Shown here piece by piece: positions 32,652 through 41,558 of a stretch of 56,542 nucleotides of DNA; positions within the stretch are counted from its first letter, which is position 1; each line of letters begins with the position of its first letter. This DNA is from Patescibacteria group bacterium (GTDB lineage: Bacteria > Patescibacteriota > Patescibacteriia > Patescibacteriales > UBA12465): the NCBI GenBank assembly GCA_028692765.1, contig JAQUWT010000006.1, positions 1 through 56,542 of the forward strand, given 5' to 3'. The notes beneath the pieces were generated by a model that saw only the letters and a program-made list of their open reading frames with translations, did not search any database and was not told where the DNA came from. The position numbers were made by a program, and so were the translations under genes.

Positions 32652-34004
32652 ATGGCATCAATAATTCGCAATAAAAAATCAGTTTTTATCATTTCTTTAA
32701 CCGCACTGCTAATTACCTTATTGTTTCTTTTTGCTAATCTTTCTTTGTCTAATGTTTTATTATCGGCTTTGCTTATTTTACTTCTCGGATTGTCTTTGAT
32801 TGATGCAAGGTTATCATTTTTGTCGATTCTTTTTTTGCGCCCGGTTTTAGATTTAAGCGTTCATAACGTTATTCTCAGTTTCGGCGATTTACAAATTAAC
32901 GTTCTTAGTTTGTTGGGGATGTTAATGATTATTTTGGCTATTAGTTTTATATTTTTCGGAAAGTTTGATTGGCATAATTTTAAATGGTTATATTCTTTTT
33001 ATACTTGGATTATCTTTCTCCTTCTGGGCATAGTCAGCATTTTCAATTCTTTTTATTTTTCGGAAAGTCTGAAGGAAATTTTGCGTTTTTTAAGCATATT
33101 TGCCGCTTTCTTTTTGGGGGTAGGCCTTTTGCCCTCAGCTAAAAATTTAACTTGGTTGATAAAAACAATTATATTTTCCGCTTTACCGCCTGCCCTTTTG
33201 GCTCTTTTTCAATTTATTAATAAGACCGGTTTGCCGGAAAATGGAATTTATCGCGTGTTTGGCAGCATGACCCACCCTAACATGCTCGCTTTCTACCTTT
33301 TATTATCTATTACTTTGGCGGTTTTTCTTATTTTGAATTTAAAGCGTACTAAGCTGGAAGTTTATCTTTATTCCTTACTTTCTTTGTTTTACATATTTAT
33401 TTTGTTTTTGACTTATACTCGCGGTGCTTATTTAGCTTTAATTATGATTTTTGTCATTGTTGGCGTATCTAAGTTTAAGAAATTTTTATTGGTTGCTTTT
33501 TTAGCTATGATTTTTGTTTATGCCCTAATTCCGCCTCTACAGACTCGTTTTAACAGCATTTTTCAATCAGACCCTTATGGTTCGGTATCTTGGCGTTTTA
33601 ATTTATGGCGCGACGGTTTGGAATACTTTCAAGAGAGGCCCTGGACAGGCTATGGCGTCGGCACCGCGGAAAAGATTATTTCTGTTAAGCGGGATTTTCG
33701 TTTAGGTTCTCCTGACCCTCATAATGATTATTTGCGCGTCGCTCTTGATGGCGGCTATCCTTTATTGGCATCATATCTTGTTTTGCTTGTATCTTTTTTT
33801 GGCGCTGTCATATTATCCTATTGGCGTGAATCACGGCCTCGTTTAAAGAACTTTTTTATATTTTTTCTAGCCTTTGGAGTGGCTGTATTTATAATGTCTA
33901 GTGGCGATAATATTCTTAATGACACCGCTTTGCAGTGGCAAATGTGGGCCTTGGCTGGTTCCGCTTTAGCTTGTGCTCGATTAAAACCTGATTTAAGCGC
34001 TTAA
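32652..34004 (+). CDS. O-antigen ligase/polymerase family membrane protein
   Basis: 450 aa with about ten to twelve membrane helices. A large outer loop carries the Wzy_C/WaaL-type motifs SWRFNLWRDGLEYF, RPWTGYGVG and DPHNDYLRVALDGGY near residues 310-370, including the conserved Arg and His. Proteins of this family either polymerise oligosaccharide repeats (Wzy) or ligate them to an acceptor (WaaL). With a Wzz homologue close by, a Wzy-like polymerase role is plausible. No Shine-Dalgarno sequence. Confidence 0.85.
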   Translation: MASIIRNKKSVFIISLTALLITLLFLFANLSLSNVLLSALLILLLGLSLIDARLSFLSILFLRPVLDLSVHNVILSFGDLQINVLSLLGMLMIILAISFIFFGKFDWHNFKWLYSFYTWIIFLLLGIVSIFNSFYFSESLKEILRFLSIFAAFFLGVGLLPSAKNLTWLIKTIIFSALPPALLALFQFINKTGLPENGIYRVFGSMTHPNMLAFYLLLSITLAVFLILNLKRTKLEVYLYSLLSLFYIFILFLTYTRGAYLALIMIFVIVGVSKFKKFLLVAFLAMIFVYALIPPLQTRFNSIFQSDPYGSVSWRFNLWRDGLEYFQERPWTGYGVGTAEKIISVKRDFRLGSPDPHNDYLRVALDGGYPLLASYLVLLVSFFGAVILSYWRESRPRLKNFFIFFLAFGVAVFIMSSGDNILNDTALQWQMWALAGSALACARLKPDLSA

Positions 34005-34013
34005 AATGTAGGT

Positions 34014-34048
34014 AAAGAAAAAGACTCGTTTTTAGGCGAGCCTTTTTA
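34014..34048. terminator. Bidirectional intrinsic terminator
   Basis: The stem GACTCG/CGAGCC has one mismatch and a TTTTTAGG-type loop. TTTTTATT follows on plus and TTTTTCTTT on minus. It lies between the O-antigen ligase and the convergent glycoside-hydrolase-like gene. Confidence 0.8.
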
Positions 34049-34060
34049 TTATTTGCGGGA

Positions 34061-35125
34061 CTATTTTTCTTTTTTAGTCCCATCTTTATACTCCACCCAG
34101 GCTTTGTCGCCTTTATTGGTATCTATAAAGATTTCTCCTTTTTCAAATTTGCGGGACCAGATGCCCTTGGATATTTCCTTGGTTTTGTCTAGAGCTTTGC
34201 CTAAATTCAGCTTATAATAGTCGTGATAAGCTTGATTTTGACTGATTGCCAGATAGGCATTGTCCAGCATTAGAGCGGTCACGGCCCCTAAAAGAAAATC
34301 TTTTTCATCGGGGTTGATGATGGCTATTTTATATTTTTTGGCTATCATCATATTAACCCCCCAATCAGGTCCGCCCAAGTGGTGATGTTTATAGGGAAAA
34401 TTTTCAAACTGTTTGCCGTCAATTTCCCTGTAGGAAAGATTGCCGGGATTAGCAATTATAGTGAAATTATTGCCCTTAGCTTTGCGTAAATCAGCAAAGA
34501 ATGAACGGAATCCTTTAGTCCAGGCAAGATTTATTTCTCGCCAGTTGGTATCGGCTTTTTTATCGCCGTTCAGGTCAAGTCCTTTTTGGCCATTGTAGTT
34601 GGATAGCCATTGAATACCGGCCCGGTCATCTCCCCAAGCATTATCTACCAAACAGCCGCTGATTCTTTTGTCTTTTAATAGTTCAAGATATTTGGCCAGT
34701 ATCCACTGCCAATATTTCTGTCCCTCTATTTCCGGACAATCAGCCCTCATATCGAGCGTCTTCATTTTTGTCCAGGCGCCTAGTTTTTCGCCGTTAGGCT
34801 GGTATAGCCACCAGGATTTTTTTGTCTGTAGTTCTGCTAAGAGTTTAATACTCCAAGGCTTATCTGGCCACATCGGCTCAAAAATCTCTGTTGGGTTGAT
34901 ATAGAGGAAGATTTTTAGGTCCGGGTTATTGACCATCATCTCATCAAGAGTTGATGAGTAGTTGACTAATATTTCCGGGTCAATTATCAGTAAGTCGTAT
35001 TGGCTGATATTTTCCATTTGATAATCAGTCAGAGTTGGTAAATACCAGAGATTGGCCAATTTTTGTGCCCAGCTGGCTGTTGCCAAAAAAACAAAAACAG
35101 AGGTAATAATGATTAACTTTTTCAT
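34061..35125 (-). CDS. Secreted glycoside-hydrolase-like protein, paralogue of 12772-14775
   Basis: 354 aa with a signal peptide (IIITSVFVFLATASWAQ). The TIM-barrel-like domain shares the order of motifs with the first 330 residues of the 667-aa protein: YDLLIIDPE / WDLVILDME, ISGCLVDNAWGD / WDGVFYDNLWGD, and DLNGDKKADTNWRE / DFDNDGRRET. The shared D-N-x-WGD acidic site is the best catalytic candidate. It lacks the FG-GAP-like repeats. It is probably an exported polysaccharide-active enzyme; the substrate is unknown. Confidence 0.75.
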   Translation of the reverse strand: MKKLIIITSVFVFLATASWAQKLANLWYLPTLTDYQMENISQYDLLIIDPEILVNYSSTLDEMMVNNPDLKIFLYINPTEIFEPMWPDKPWSIKLLAELQTKKSWWLYQPNGEKLGAWTKMKTLDMRADCPEIEGQKYWQWILAKYLELLKDKRISGCLVDNAWGDDRAGIQWLSNYNGQKGLDLNGDKKADTNWREINLAWTKGFRSFFADLRKAKGNNFTIIANPGNLSYREIDGKQFENFPYKHHHLGGPDWGVNMMIAKKYKIAIINPDEKDFLLGAVTALMLDNAYLAISQNQAYHDYYKLNLGKALDKTKEISKGIWSRKFEKGEIFIDTNKGDKAWVEYKDGTKKEK

Positions 35126-35173
35126 GGTTTATCTTGATTTTATGGTTAAACAAATTGTTAAAGAATTCTTATT

Positions 35174-35202
35174 ATTGTAATATATTTCTTTAATTTAGTC
35201 AA
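35174..35202 (-). promoter_or_regulatory. Promoter of the glycoside-hydrolase-like gene
   Basis: On minus, TTGACT (35197-35202), 17 nt, TACAAT (35174-35179). Leader about 42 nt. It begins right after the terminator of the upstream DUF4012 unit. Confidence 0.75.
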
Positions 35203-35343
35203 TAATAAAAAGCTTCGGCACTTAGTGACCGAGCTTGAATCTCCACCTAGGGGCGGAGTGGTGAGCGGACGTAGTTCGTGTCAACAAACTTTTGTGAACG
35301 TCTTAGCTCTTTAGACTTTGCGGACGCCTATTTTTATAATAGG
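35203..35343 (-). other. Structured 3' untranslated region of the DUF4012 unit, ending in a terminator
   Basis: On minus, directly after the DUF4012 stop: a perfect 6-bp hairpin CCTATT/AATAGG (35327-35343), a hairpin around 35241-35258 (CTCCACC with GGCGGAG), and a last stem GCTCGG/CCG(A)AGC (35212-35234) followed by TTTTTATTATT. This last stem is a likely terminator. The region is clearly richer in G+C than the AT-rich DNA beyond it and has no open frame of note. It may be a stable 3'-UTR-derived RNA. Confidence 0.5.
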
Positions 35344-37284
35344 TTAGTCTGCCGTCTTTATTTGCAACGCTTGGCTGCCGGTATTTAAATCAAGGGTAAA
35401 ATAAGCTCTTTCGGACTTAATTTCCCCTTCTAAGCTTTGGGGGCTTATTTGTACAATTTCTTTACCAGGGTTTAGATAGACGGATAGATTAGCAATTCGA
35501 CTACCGGGTTGGCGTTGGATATATAGGGTGTATACATTATTTGTACTTAAATTATCGTTCAATTTCACGGGCAGATAATATTCTAAATTTATCGTTTTGC
35601 TTTTTCCGGGTTCAATGCTCCAAAAGAAGCCGAAAACATGCTTTTGTAGGCTGTCATCATCATAGCTGATAATATCCGCTTCCGTCGCTCCTAAACCGGA
35701 AAGCTTGATTAATTCACTGCCCAAGGGCGCCAGAACGCGAGTATAGCTGCGGTAGCGCGTAGTGCGCCAGTCAAAGCCACCATTGTGATAATAATCTAAT
35801 TTTAAGCTTGCTTGCAGTCGCTCCGTTTTTTTTTCAACTTGATAGGCGATGTTTTTCTGCATCACCGCATCGCTTTTAAAAGCGGCTAAATTAGCATCGA
35901 CTACCATCAGGTAATCGCCGCTTACCTGCTTAATCTCTCCTCCTCCGCCCAGGCTCTGCGCCAATGCTTGGCGGTCCGGGTTATTGAAATATAGGAGAAT
36001 ATCTCCTCTCTTTAAACTAGTATTAAGACGGCTGATTAATTCCGGATATTGTTCTAAGGGCAGAGAGATTAGTTTTTCTTTTAAAGCTTGAATTAATTCA
36101 TTAATAATATCTTTCCTATCCCAAGAAGATATATCTTCTTCTTTGTAGGCCACCTCTACGTTATATTGCAATAATGCCTGCATATTTTCCGGAGCATAGC
36201 TTTCTCCCCTCACAGTTATCGGCCCGGTAAGGCGCAGAAGATTGGCGACAAAATCGGGAGTGATAGCTAAAACGCCATCTAGGCTTGGTTCTGCCTGCCC
36301 GCCGGCTGCGCTTTCTGCTTGAAACATGTTTTGAATTTGCCTGGCTGACTGCGGCCAGTCCGGCGACCAGTTGGCGTCGCGCAAATACCAGTTATCGACT
36401 TGCAAATATTTACTAATCGGCTCCGGGGCGGTAAAGGCGGTTTTGCCGATAGCGGGCATGTCAAGATGATAGATATCACTAGCTTCTAATTTTTGAAATT
36501 CCCCAAAGTCGGCGATATCGGCGCGGACATAGGAACCGAGAAAACCGCCGGTTGGCCTGAGTTCGTCATTATTTTGCAGCATGATTAAATAGTGCGCCGT
36601 TTGGGGGTAGCCGCTGAAGGCTGGAAGCAAGCGGATAATAGGCAGAGATTCCGATAATATATTTTCACCGTCGGCAATTTGATTGCGCAGTTCGACTATC
36701 TGTCCGCGCAGAGGCCAGAGAATGCCAACAGTCTGAATCTTATCAAGATTAAAAAGGGCGAGGCTAAGATTGGCTTTTAGGCCGTTTAATTCCGGTTCTA
36801 AGGCGATGAGTGATTGCATAAAAGCGGCTTTTTTTTCTTGGCTGAGGCTCTGAAAATTATGGTCATCGGCAAAAGTATTAGCACTAATATTTTTTAATAA
36901 AGCGTTGACCTGCAAAGCGCTGCTGCTAATTATTAGAGCGCTATTATTCAAGTACCCCAAGTCGTCTATTTGTCGGCCGCCTAGTTTCAATTTGGCCGGA
37001 AACCAAGATTGACGCAGGGACTCTAGGTTTTTTTGTCCATTTTGGAAGTAGGTTTGCGCCGCTTGTAGCTTGGATTGCGCGCCATCCCAGTCTTTAGCGC
37101 GGAGGGAGATAACGGCGCCACTCAATTGGTCTTTGCCGGCGATAGCGTTTTGGCCGAAATCGCGCCAATGACGCCAGGTGCTTATTAGGCTGATGATAAG
37201 CAACAAGAAAAAAATCGCCAGCGCCCACAATAATAGGCGCAGGCTTAGAAAAGCAAAGTATTTTAAATTAGCCTTAAGTTTCAT
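35344..37284 (-). CDS. DUF4012 membrane protein
   Basis: 646 aa with one N-terminal membrane helix (about residues 8-32), a helical region (to about 210) and the DUF4012 core. The core signature is YLIMLQNNDELRPTGGFLGSY near residue 228, then YVRADIADFGEF. The C-terminus is beta-rich. DUF4012 proteins are common in CPR and actinobacterial genomes and are predicted to be surface-exposed; their biochemical role is not established. It is eight bases after the winged-helix gene, so the two are one unit. Confidence 0.88.
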   Translation of the reverse strand: MKLKANLKYFAFLSLRLLLWALAIFFLLLIISLISTWRHWRDFGQNAIAGKDQLSGAVISLRAKDWDGAQSKLQAAQTYFQNGQKNLESLRQSWFPAKLKLGGRQIDDLGYLNNSALIISSSALQVNALLKNISANTFADDHNFQSLSQEKKAAFMQSLIALEPELNGLKANLSLALFNLDKIQTVGILWPLRGQIVELRNQIADGENILSESLPIIRLLPAFSGYPQTAHYLIMLQNNDELRPTGGFLGSYVRADIADFGEFQKLEASDIYHLDMPAIGKTAFTAPEPISKYLQVDNWYLRDANWSPDWPQSARQIQNMFQAESAAGGQAEPSLDGVLAITPDFVANLLRLTGPITVRGESYAPENMQALLQYNVEVAYKEEDISSWDRKDIINELIQALKEKLISLPLEQYPELISRLNTSLKRGDILLYFNNPDRQALAQSLGGGGEIKQVSGDYLMVVDANLAAFKSDAVMQKNIAYQVEKKTERLQASLKLDYYHNGGFDWRTTRYRSYTRVLAPLGSELIKLSGLGATEADIISYDDDSLQKHVFGFFWSIEPGKSKTINLEYYLPVKLNDNLSTNNVYTLYIQRQPGSRIANLSVYLNPGKEIVQISPQSLEGEIKSERAYFTLDLNTGSQALQIKTAD

Positions 37285-37292
37285 AGATGTCC

Positions 37293-37916
37293 TTAATTAT
37301 TTTCTTCTTCGCCGGAAATTATTTTTAAATGTCGGCTTTGGCGGATGCGGTTTAGAAAGATGTCGTGTATTTCCAGCCGATATTCATATTCCGATTCGTC
37401 CATCAGGGTATAATTTATTTCTTTGTTTAAATCAGCCTCTAAGCTTTGAAGCTTTTTTACAAATTTATCTTTCTTGATTTTTCCAACCAGCAACATATCG
37501 GTGGGCGCGCTGGTATCACCGCTGAAAATACCGCTCAGCCATAATTGCTTGATTTCTCCAAATTCAGCCGCGTCCTTTAAAAAATCCTGGCAAGACAAGA
37601 GATTGGCCTTGGCAAATAAGCTTTTTAGCTCCGGAAAAAGGAGAAAATTACGCTCAATCGTAAAATATTTTTTTTCATTCTTTAAATTTTTATCTCCGGT
37701 TTTAGCTTTTTCTTTAATTTCACTGGCTAAAGCCTCCCCTTCCTCTTGTTTGATAAGGCCGATATTTTCCAAATTTTCCAATTCTCGCCGCACTGAATTT
37801 ACCTGAAGATTTAAATCTCGGGCCAGTTGCCGGGTATAATATTTTTGTTCAGGCTTGCTAAGGAAAGTTTTCATTATTTTTACCCTAGCATTAGAGCCAA
37901 AAATTTGCGCCAACAT
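37293..37916 (-). CDS. Winged-helix protein with degenerate nucleotidyltransferase-like domain
   Basis: 207 aa. Residues 1-60 form an ArsR/MarR-like winged helix (LAQIFGSNARVKIMKTFLS, then the recognition helix QVNSVRRELENLENIGLI). Residues about 120-200 resemble a minimal nucleotidyltransferase fold: LWLSGIFSGDTSAPTDMLLVG aligns with the usual G-S-x-A-R...D-x-D block but has D-M-L instead of Asp-x-Asp, so catalysis is unlikely. It may be a repressor that senses a nucleotide, perhaps controlling DUF4012 downstream (inference). Confidence 0.75.
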   Translation of the reverse strand: MLAQIFGSNARVKIMKTFLSKPEQKYYTRQLARDLNLQVNSVRRELENLENIGLIKQEEGEALASEIKEKAKTGDKNLKNEKKYFTIERNFLLFPELKSLFAKANLLSCQDFLKDAAEFGEIKQLWLSGIFSGDTSAPTDMLLVGKIKKDKFVKKLQSLEADLNKEINYTLMDESEYEYRLEIHDIFLNRIRQSRHLKIISGEEENN

Positions 37917-37960
37917 AAGATTGTTTTTATTTTATCTTTTTTCTCCAGCGCTTTTATCTC

Positions 37961-37989
37961 TTTATTTCTTGCTTATTTTATAGTATAAT
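37961..37989 (+). promoter_or_regulatory. Promoter of the PP2C-like/propeller gene
   Basis: TTTATT (37961-37966), 17 nt, TATAAT (37984-37989). Leader about 52 nt. It overlaps the divergent promoter of the winged-helix gene, an arrangement that permits joint control. Confidence 0.6.
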
Positions 37990-38008
37990 AGAAAAGGTTA
38001 GCAGTCAA
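37980..38008 (-). promoter_or_regulatory. Promoter of the winged-helix/DUF4012 unit
   Basis: On minus, TTGACT (38003-38008), 17 nt, TACTAT (37980-37985); an alternative -10, TATACT, is 15 nt away. Confidence 0.55.
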
Positions 38009-38047
38009 ATAAAATTGGCGCGGATGGCGTCAAGAGATTAAGCGCAT

Positions 38048-40285
38048 ATGTATTATAAAATCTCTTCCCTTATCTTAAATACCGGCAAGCATCAGAATGG
38101 CAGCCGTGAGGTTTTTATTGCCCAGCCGGATGCCATCAAAGAGGGTCTGGCCGGTAAGCTATTTTTATTGGCGGAAATTGACGGTAAAAAGAACGACGCC
38201 AAGAAAGTGATTGATTTTATCATCGAACGCCTGGATGATTTCTATTATAACGATGAAAAAATATTTCTGCAGGACAAGATTGAGGGTTTAAGTTTGGATA
38301 ATATTTTTGAGGCGGCTTTAGCCAAGCTCAATAAAGCTTTATTGGAATTTATTTCTTTAGAAAAAATCAGCTTAAGAGCCGAGGATACTAATTTAGTTTT
38401 AGGCTTAGTCTTTGATAATAAATTGCTATTTTCTAATTTTGGCCGCAATAAAGCTTTTTTGATATATAAGCGCCAAGATGATTATGAGTTAGTAAATGTT
38501 GAAGCCAGTGCCGCTGAGGCCGATAATCAGCCGGAAAATAATGGTCCGGTTTCTCCTAAATTCTTCTCTTCGGTGATAAGCGGAGAAATACCCGCCTCTT
38601 CTTATTTTCTCTTTTGTAACGAGGCCTTGCCTGAATATTTATCCAATCATGATTTAATTAATATTATCACTAAGCTCCCTCCAATGGTGGCGGCGGAGCA
38701 GATAAAAAGTAGTCTTGCCCGCCTGAATTCCTATGTTCCCTTTTTGGGTATAATCGTTAAGAACACCTTCGGCTTAAGTTTGGCGGAACTGAAAGAGGAT
38801 GGTGGCGGAGACGTGCTTCAATCCGCTCATAATTCCATTTCTCATTTAAATTATACGGAAAAGAAGACCGAACAGATGTTAGCTTCGGCCGGTTTAATCA
38901 ATTGGCAAAACGTCAATAAAATGTGGAAAAAGGTTAAAAATCGTGGCTTTAAATCAAGTTTGTCTTTACCCGCTAAGGATGGCGGCCAGAATATAAAGAA
39001 ATTACCGTCTTTAAGGCCGTCGAAGACTCTGGCGGCGGCCAGTTTGATAAAGGAAAAAATTGCTTTTGGGCGTAGCCGTTCCCGTCTGGCTGGAGTTTCT
39101 AAGACAATCGGGGCTACCATTATTAATTTGTTCAATCCTTCTTTTTGGCAGAAATTTGCTAGAAACTTTAAAGTTTGGCTTAATTCCCTCCATCCCCGCA
39201 ATAAACTGATGTTTGCTCTTTTATTGTTTGCTTTTTTGATTTTAAGCGCTAGCCTGACAATTTCCAGCATTAATAATCGCCGTCAGGCCAATATTGAATA
39301 TTTTAATAATCTGATTAGCACTTTAGAGACAAAAAAAAGCATGATTGATTCTTATCTTTTGTATAACAATCAAGAAGGCGCCAAAACTTTAATCGGCGAA
39401 AGTTTGGCCGCCATTGATGCTTTGCCGGTCAAAGGAGAGGAGCAGATATCTAGGCGTGACCAGTTGCGCGCTCAAATTGAAGCCCAGAAAGCGCAGGTGC
39501 AGAAATTAACCACTGTGGAATCTCCGGATTTATTGGTTGATTTTCGCAATTATAATGCTTCCGCGGAAGCCAGAAATATAATTCTTTCAGGTGAGAAGCT
39601 TTACGCCGCCGATAGCGCCGCCAAAGCCGTCTATACCTTTGATTTAAAAGAGAAAAATACCGCCTCCTTTTTACTTAATGGCGATTTTAACGCTTTAGAC
39701 AAGCCTGTAAGCGAGGCCGGTGCTATTTATTATCTGAGCGGTAACCGTTTAACCTCCCTTGATGTCGATAGCGGCAAGACTGCGACCTTAAACCTTGATG
39801 GCGTGGGGGCTGATAATAAAGTCACCGCTTTCCAGTTCTACCGTTCTAATTTATATCTGATGATGGCCGATCAAAATCAAGTTTATAAATTATCCAAAAA
39901 TACTAATGGTTTTGGCTCTAAGGTCGCCCGCCTTAACGGAGAAGCTTATCTGGGCGACGCGGTTGATATGGCCGTCAATGGTGATATTATTTTTTTGAAG
40001 AGCAACGGCCAGATTCAAGACTATTATAACGGCGAACTTAAGGATTTATCTTTAGCTTCCGTTGACCCTTCTTTAGACAGCGCTTCTCTGCTGAAAATTT
40101 TTAACGATCAGCTTTTTATAATGGATAAAGCTAGCCAGCGCATTCTAATTTTTGACAAAGAAGGTGCTCTATTAAAGCAATTCCGCTTTCCTGCGCTTAA
40201 TAATTTAAAAGATTTTACCGCCACGAGCGATGGTAAAACTATCTATATTTTGGATAATGATGCCATTTATAGCATTTCTATTTAA
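38048..40285 (+). CDS. Degenerate PP2C-like domain, transmembrane helix and beta-propeller
   Basis: 745 aa in three parts. Residues 1-240 resemble a PP2C phosphatase fold (NLVLGLVFDNKLLFSNFGRNKAFLIY) but the metal-binding Asp motifs (DGxG, GDS) are missing. A basic linker leads to one membrane helix (about 381-402, LMFALLLFAFLILSAS). An outward coiled region and a propeller-like domain (about 500-745, with repeats such as NILSGEKLYAADSAAKAVYTF) follow. It looks like a membrane signalling or scaffold protein with a dead phosphatase module inside and a sensor outside. Monocistronic, with a terminator. Confidence 0.7.
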   Translation: MYYKISSLILNTGKHQNGSREVFIAQPDAIKEGLAGKLFLLAEIDGKKNDAKKVIDFIIERLDDFYYNDEKIFLQDKIEGLSLDNIFEAALAKLNKALLEFISLEKISLRAEDTNLVLGLVFDNKLLFSNFGRNKAFLIYKRQDDYELVNVEASAAEADNQPENNGPVSPKFFSSVISGEIPASSYFLFCNEALPEYLSNHDLINIITKLPPMVAAEQIKSSLARLNSYVPFLGIIVKNTFGLSLAELKEDGGGDVLQSAHNSISHLNYTEKKTEQMLASAGLINWQNVNKMWKKVKNRGFKSSLSLPAKDGGQNIKKLPSLRPSKTLAAASLIKEKIAFGRSRSRLAGVSKTIGATIINLFNPSFWQKFARNFKVWLNSLHPRNKLMFALLLFAFLILSASLTISSINNRRQANIEYFNNLISTLETKKSMIDSYLLYNNQEGAKTLIGESLAAIDALPVKGEEQISRRDQLRAQIEAQKAQVQKLTTVESPDLLVDFRNYNASAEARNIILSGEKLYAADSAAKAVYTFDLKEKNTASFLLNGDFNALDKPVSEAGAIYYLSGNRLTSLDVDSGKTATLNLDGVGADNKVTAFQFYRSNLYLMMADQNQVYKLSKNTNGFGSKVARLNGEAYLGDAVDMAVNGDIIFLKSNGQIQDYYNGELKDLSLASVDPSLDSASLLKIFNDQLFIMDKASQRILIFDKEGALLKQFRFPALNNLKDFTATSDGKTIYILDNDAIYSISI

Positions 40286-40302
40286 ATCATAAGATTAAAG
40301 TA

Positions 40303-40336
40303 ATAAAAAATACCCGCCTAAGCGGGTATTTTTTGT
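40303..40336. terminator. Bidirectional intrinsic terminator
   Basis: TACCCGC (40311-40317) pairs with GCGGGTA (40322-40328). A6 precedes and T6 follows. It closes the PP2C-like gene on plus and rplJL on minus. Confidence 0.93.
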
Positions 40337-40352
40337 TTGTTTTATGGTAATC

Positions 40353-40775
40353 TTATTTCAAGGTTACTTTAGCGCCGGCTTCTTCCAATTTCTTCTTTAA
40401 AGCTTCAGCCTCTTCCTTCTTTAATCCTTCCTTTAAGACTTTCGGAGCGCCGTCAACCAAATCTTTGGCTTCTTTTAAGCCCATTTCGGTGACTTCGCGG
40501 ACAACTTTGATGACGTTGATTTTGTTAGCACCGCCTTCGGTCAATTCAACATCGAAGCTGTCTTTTTCTTCAGCGGCAGCTGCACCGGCACCACCGGCGG
40601 CCGGAGCCATCATCATTGCGGGAGCGGCAGCAGAAACGCCAAATTTCTTTTCCAAGATTTTGACAAGCTCGGCTAAATCTAAAACGCTCATCTTTTCGAT
40701 TTCGCTGACTAAGCTTTGGAACTTAGCCGGTACCGCCACTTCTTCGGCGGCCTCATTTTTTACTTCTTCGGACAT
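40353..40775 (-). CDS. rplL: 50S ribosomal protein bL12 (L7/L12)
   Basis: 140-aa stalk protein that recruits translation factors. The N-terminal dimerisation helix ([20 protein letters not shown]) is followed by an Ala/Gly/Met-rich hinge and the C-terminal factor-binding domain ([20 protein letters not shown]). It is slightly longer than the 120-aa norm because of an acidic N-terminal extension. It follows rplJ after 52 nt that can form a GCGGAAA/TTTCCGC hairpin just before the ATG. The classical order rplJ-rplL is kept. Confidence 0.98.
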   Translation of the reverse strand: MSEEVKNEAAEEVAVPAKFQSLVSEIEKMSVLDLAELVKILEKKFGVSAAAPAMMMAPAAGGAGAAAAEEKDSFDVELTEGGANKINVIKVVREVTEMGLKEAKDLVDGAPKVLKEGLKKEEAEALKKKLEEAGAKVTLK

Positions 40776-40827
40776 AATGTTATATTAGGCGGAAACGGAA
40801 AATTTTCCGCTCCCTAGCCCCTATTTA

Positions 40828-41358
40828 TTATTTTTTTTCTTCAATCGCTTTAAGAACGTAGACAAGGTTGCGCAGGTTTCCGGCTAAAGCGTTAACAAAA
40901 CCGGAGACAGGGGCGTTAAGGGAGCCCACCAGTTTGGCATACAATTCCTGCTTGCTCGGCAATTTCGCTAAGGCTTCGATTTCTTCCTTGGTCAGCAATT
41001 TACCTTCCAGGATGCCGCCGATGAAATTGAGCTTGTCGCTCTTTTCTTTGTCTTGGCGAAATTTATCGAGAACCTTGGCGGCCGCCACTTCGTCTCCGTA
41101 GGAGAAGACCGCGGCGATTTTACCGTCCAAGTTTTTAGTATCCAAGCTGTCCACACCTTGATTTTTGAGAGCTAGGCCCAATAAAGTCTTCTTGGCAACG
41201 TAGTATTCGCCGTTTTCTTGGCGCAACTGGTCGCGCAGAGACTCATTGTCTTTTACCCCCAAAGCATTAAAGCCGGCAAAGACGATTGATTTGGCTTCTC
41301 CAATCTTCTTTTCCAAGCTCCGCAGGATTTCCTGCTTTTGGACTTTGCTTTTTGGCAT
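40828..41358 (-). CDS. rplJ: 50S ribosomal protein uL10
   Basis: 176-aa stalk base protein that anchors bL12 dimers to 23S rRNA. The typical N-terminus is MPKSKVQKQEILRSLEKKI, followed by IVFAGFNALGVKDNESLRDQLR. The start at 41358 was chosen over an in-frame ATG at 41418, which lies in the leader T tract. rplK and rplA (uL11, uL1) are not upstream; a DNA-repair gene is. The unit has its own promoter and an attenuator-like leader, consistent with autogenous control by uL10-bL12. Confidence 0.95.
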   Translation of the reverse strand: MPKSKVQKQEILRSLEKKIGEAKSIVFAGFNALGVKDNESLRDQLRQENGEYYVAKKTLLGLALKNQGVDSLDTKNLDGKIAAVFSYGDEVAAAKVLDKFRQDKEKSDKLNFIGGILEGKLLTKEEIEALAKLPSKQELYAKLVGSLNAPVSGFVNALAGNLRNLVYVLKAIEEKK

Positions 41359-41411
41359 ATTTTTTAAAAGCGTTTTTAGGCGCTGGTTTATAAGTACGTT
41401 CAAGGCCCTAG

Positions 41412-41442
41412 AAAACAAAAAATCTGAGGCCGCCCACAGATT
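41412..41442 (-). promoter_or_regulatory. Attenuator-like hairpin in the rplJ leader
   Basis: On minus, AATCTG (41442-41437) pairs with CAGATT (41426-41421) around a GC-rich loop (TGGGCGGCCT), followed by TTTTTTGTTTT. It lies in the 165-nt leader, about 55 nt before rplJ. It looks like an intrinsic terminator that could be controlled by L10 binding. I cannot confirm a match to the known L10-leader fold by eye. Confidence 0.6.
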
Positions 41443-41530
41443 AAATAAAAGCCAATATTAGCTTATATTTACCTCGGCAAGACTTATTTTGACGCTTGCT
41501 GTCTGTGGCAAATTATCAAATTGTATCTTT

Positions 41531-41558
41531 ATCTTAGCAAAAATCAGGAGATTGTCAA
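41531..41558 (-). promoter_or_regulatory. rplJL promoter inside the uvrC 3' end
   Basis: On minus, TTGACA (41553-41558) lies within uvrC codons, then 16 nt ending TGC and TAAGAT (41531-41536). Predicted start near 41524. Confidence 0.78.

Noticed and set aside
41359-41418. 20-residue extension of uL10
   Set aside because: It starts in the leader T tract after the attenuator; known uL10 proteins begin at the shorter start.
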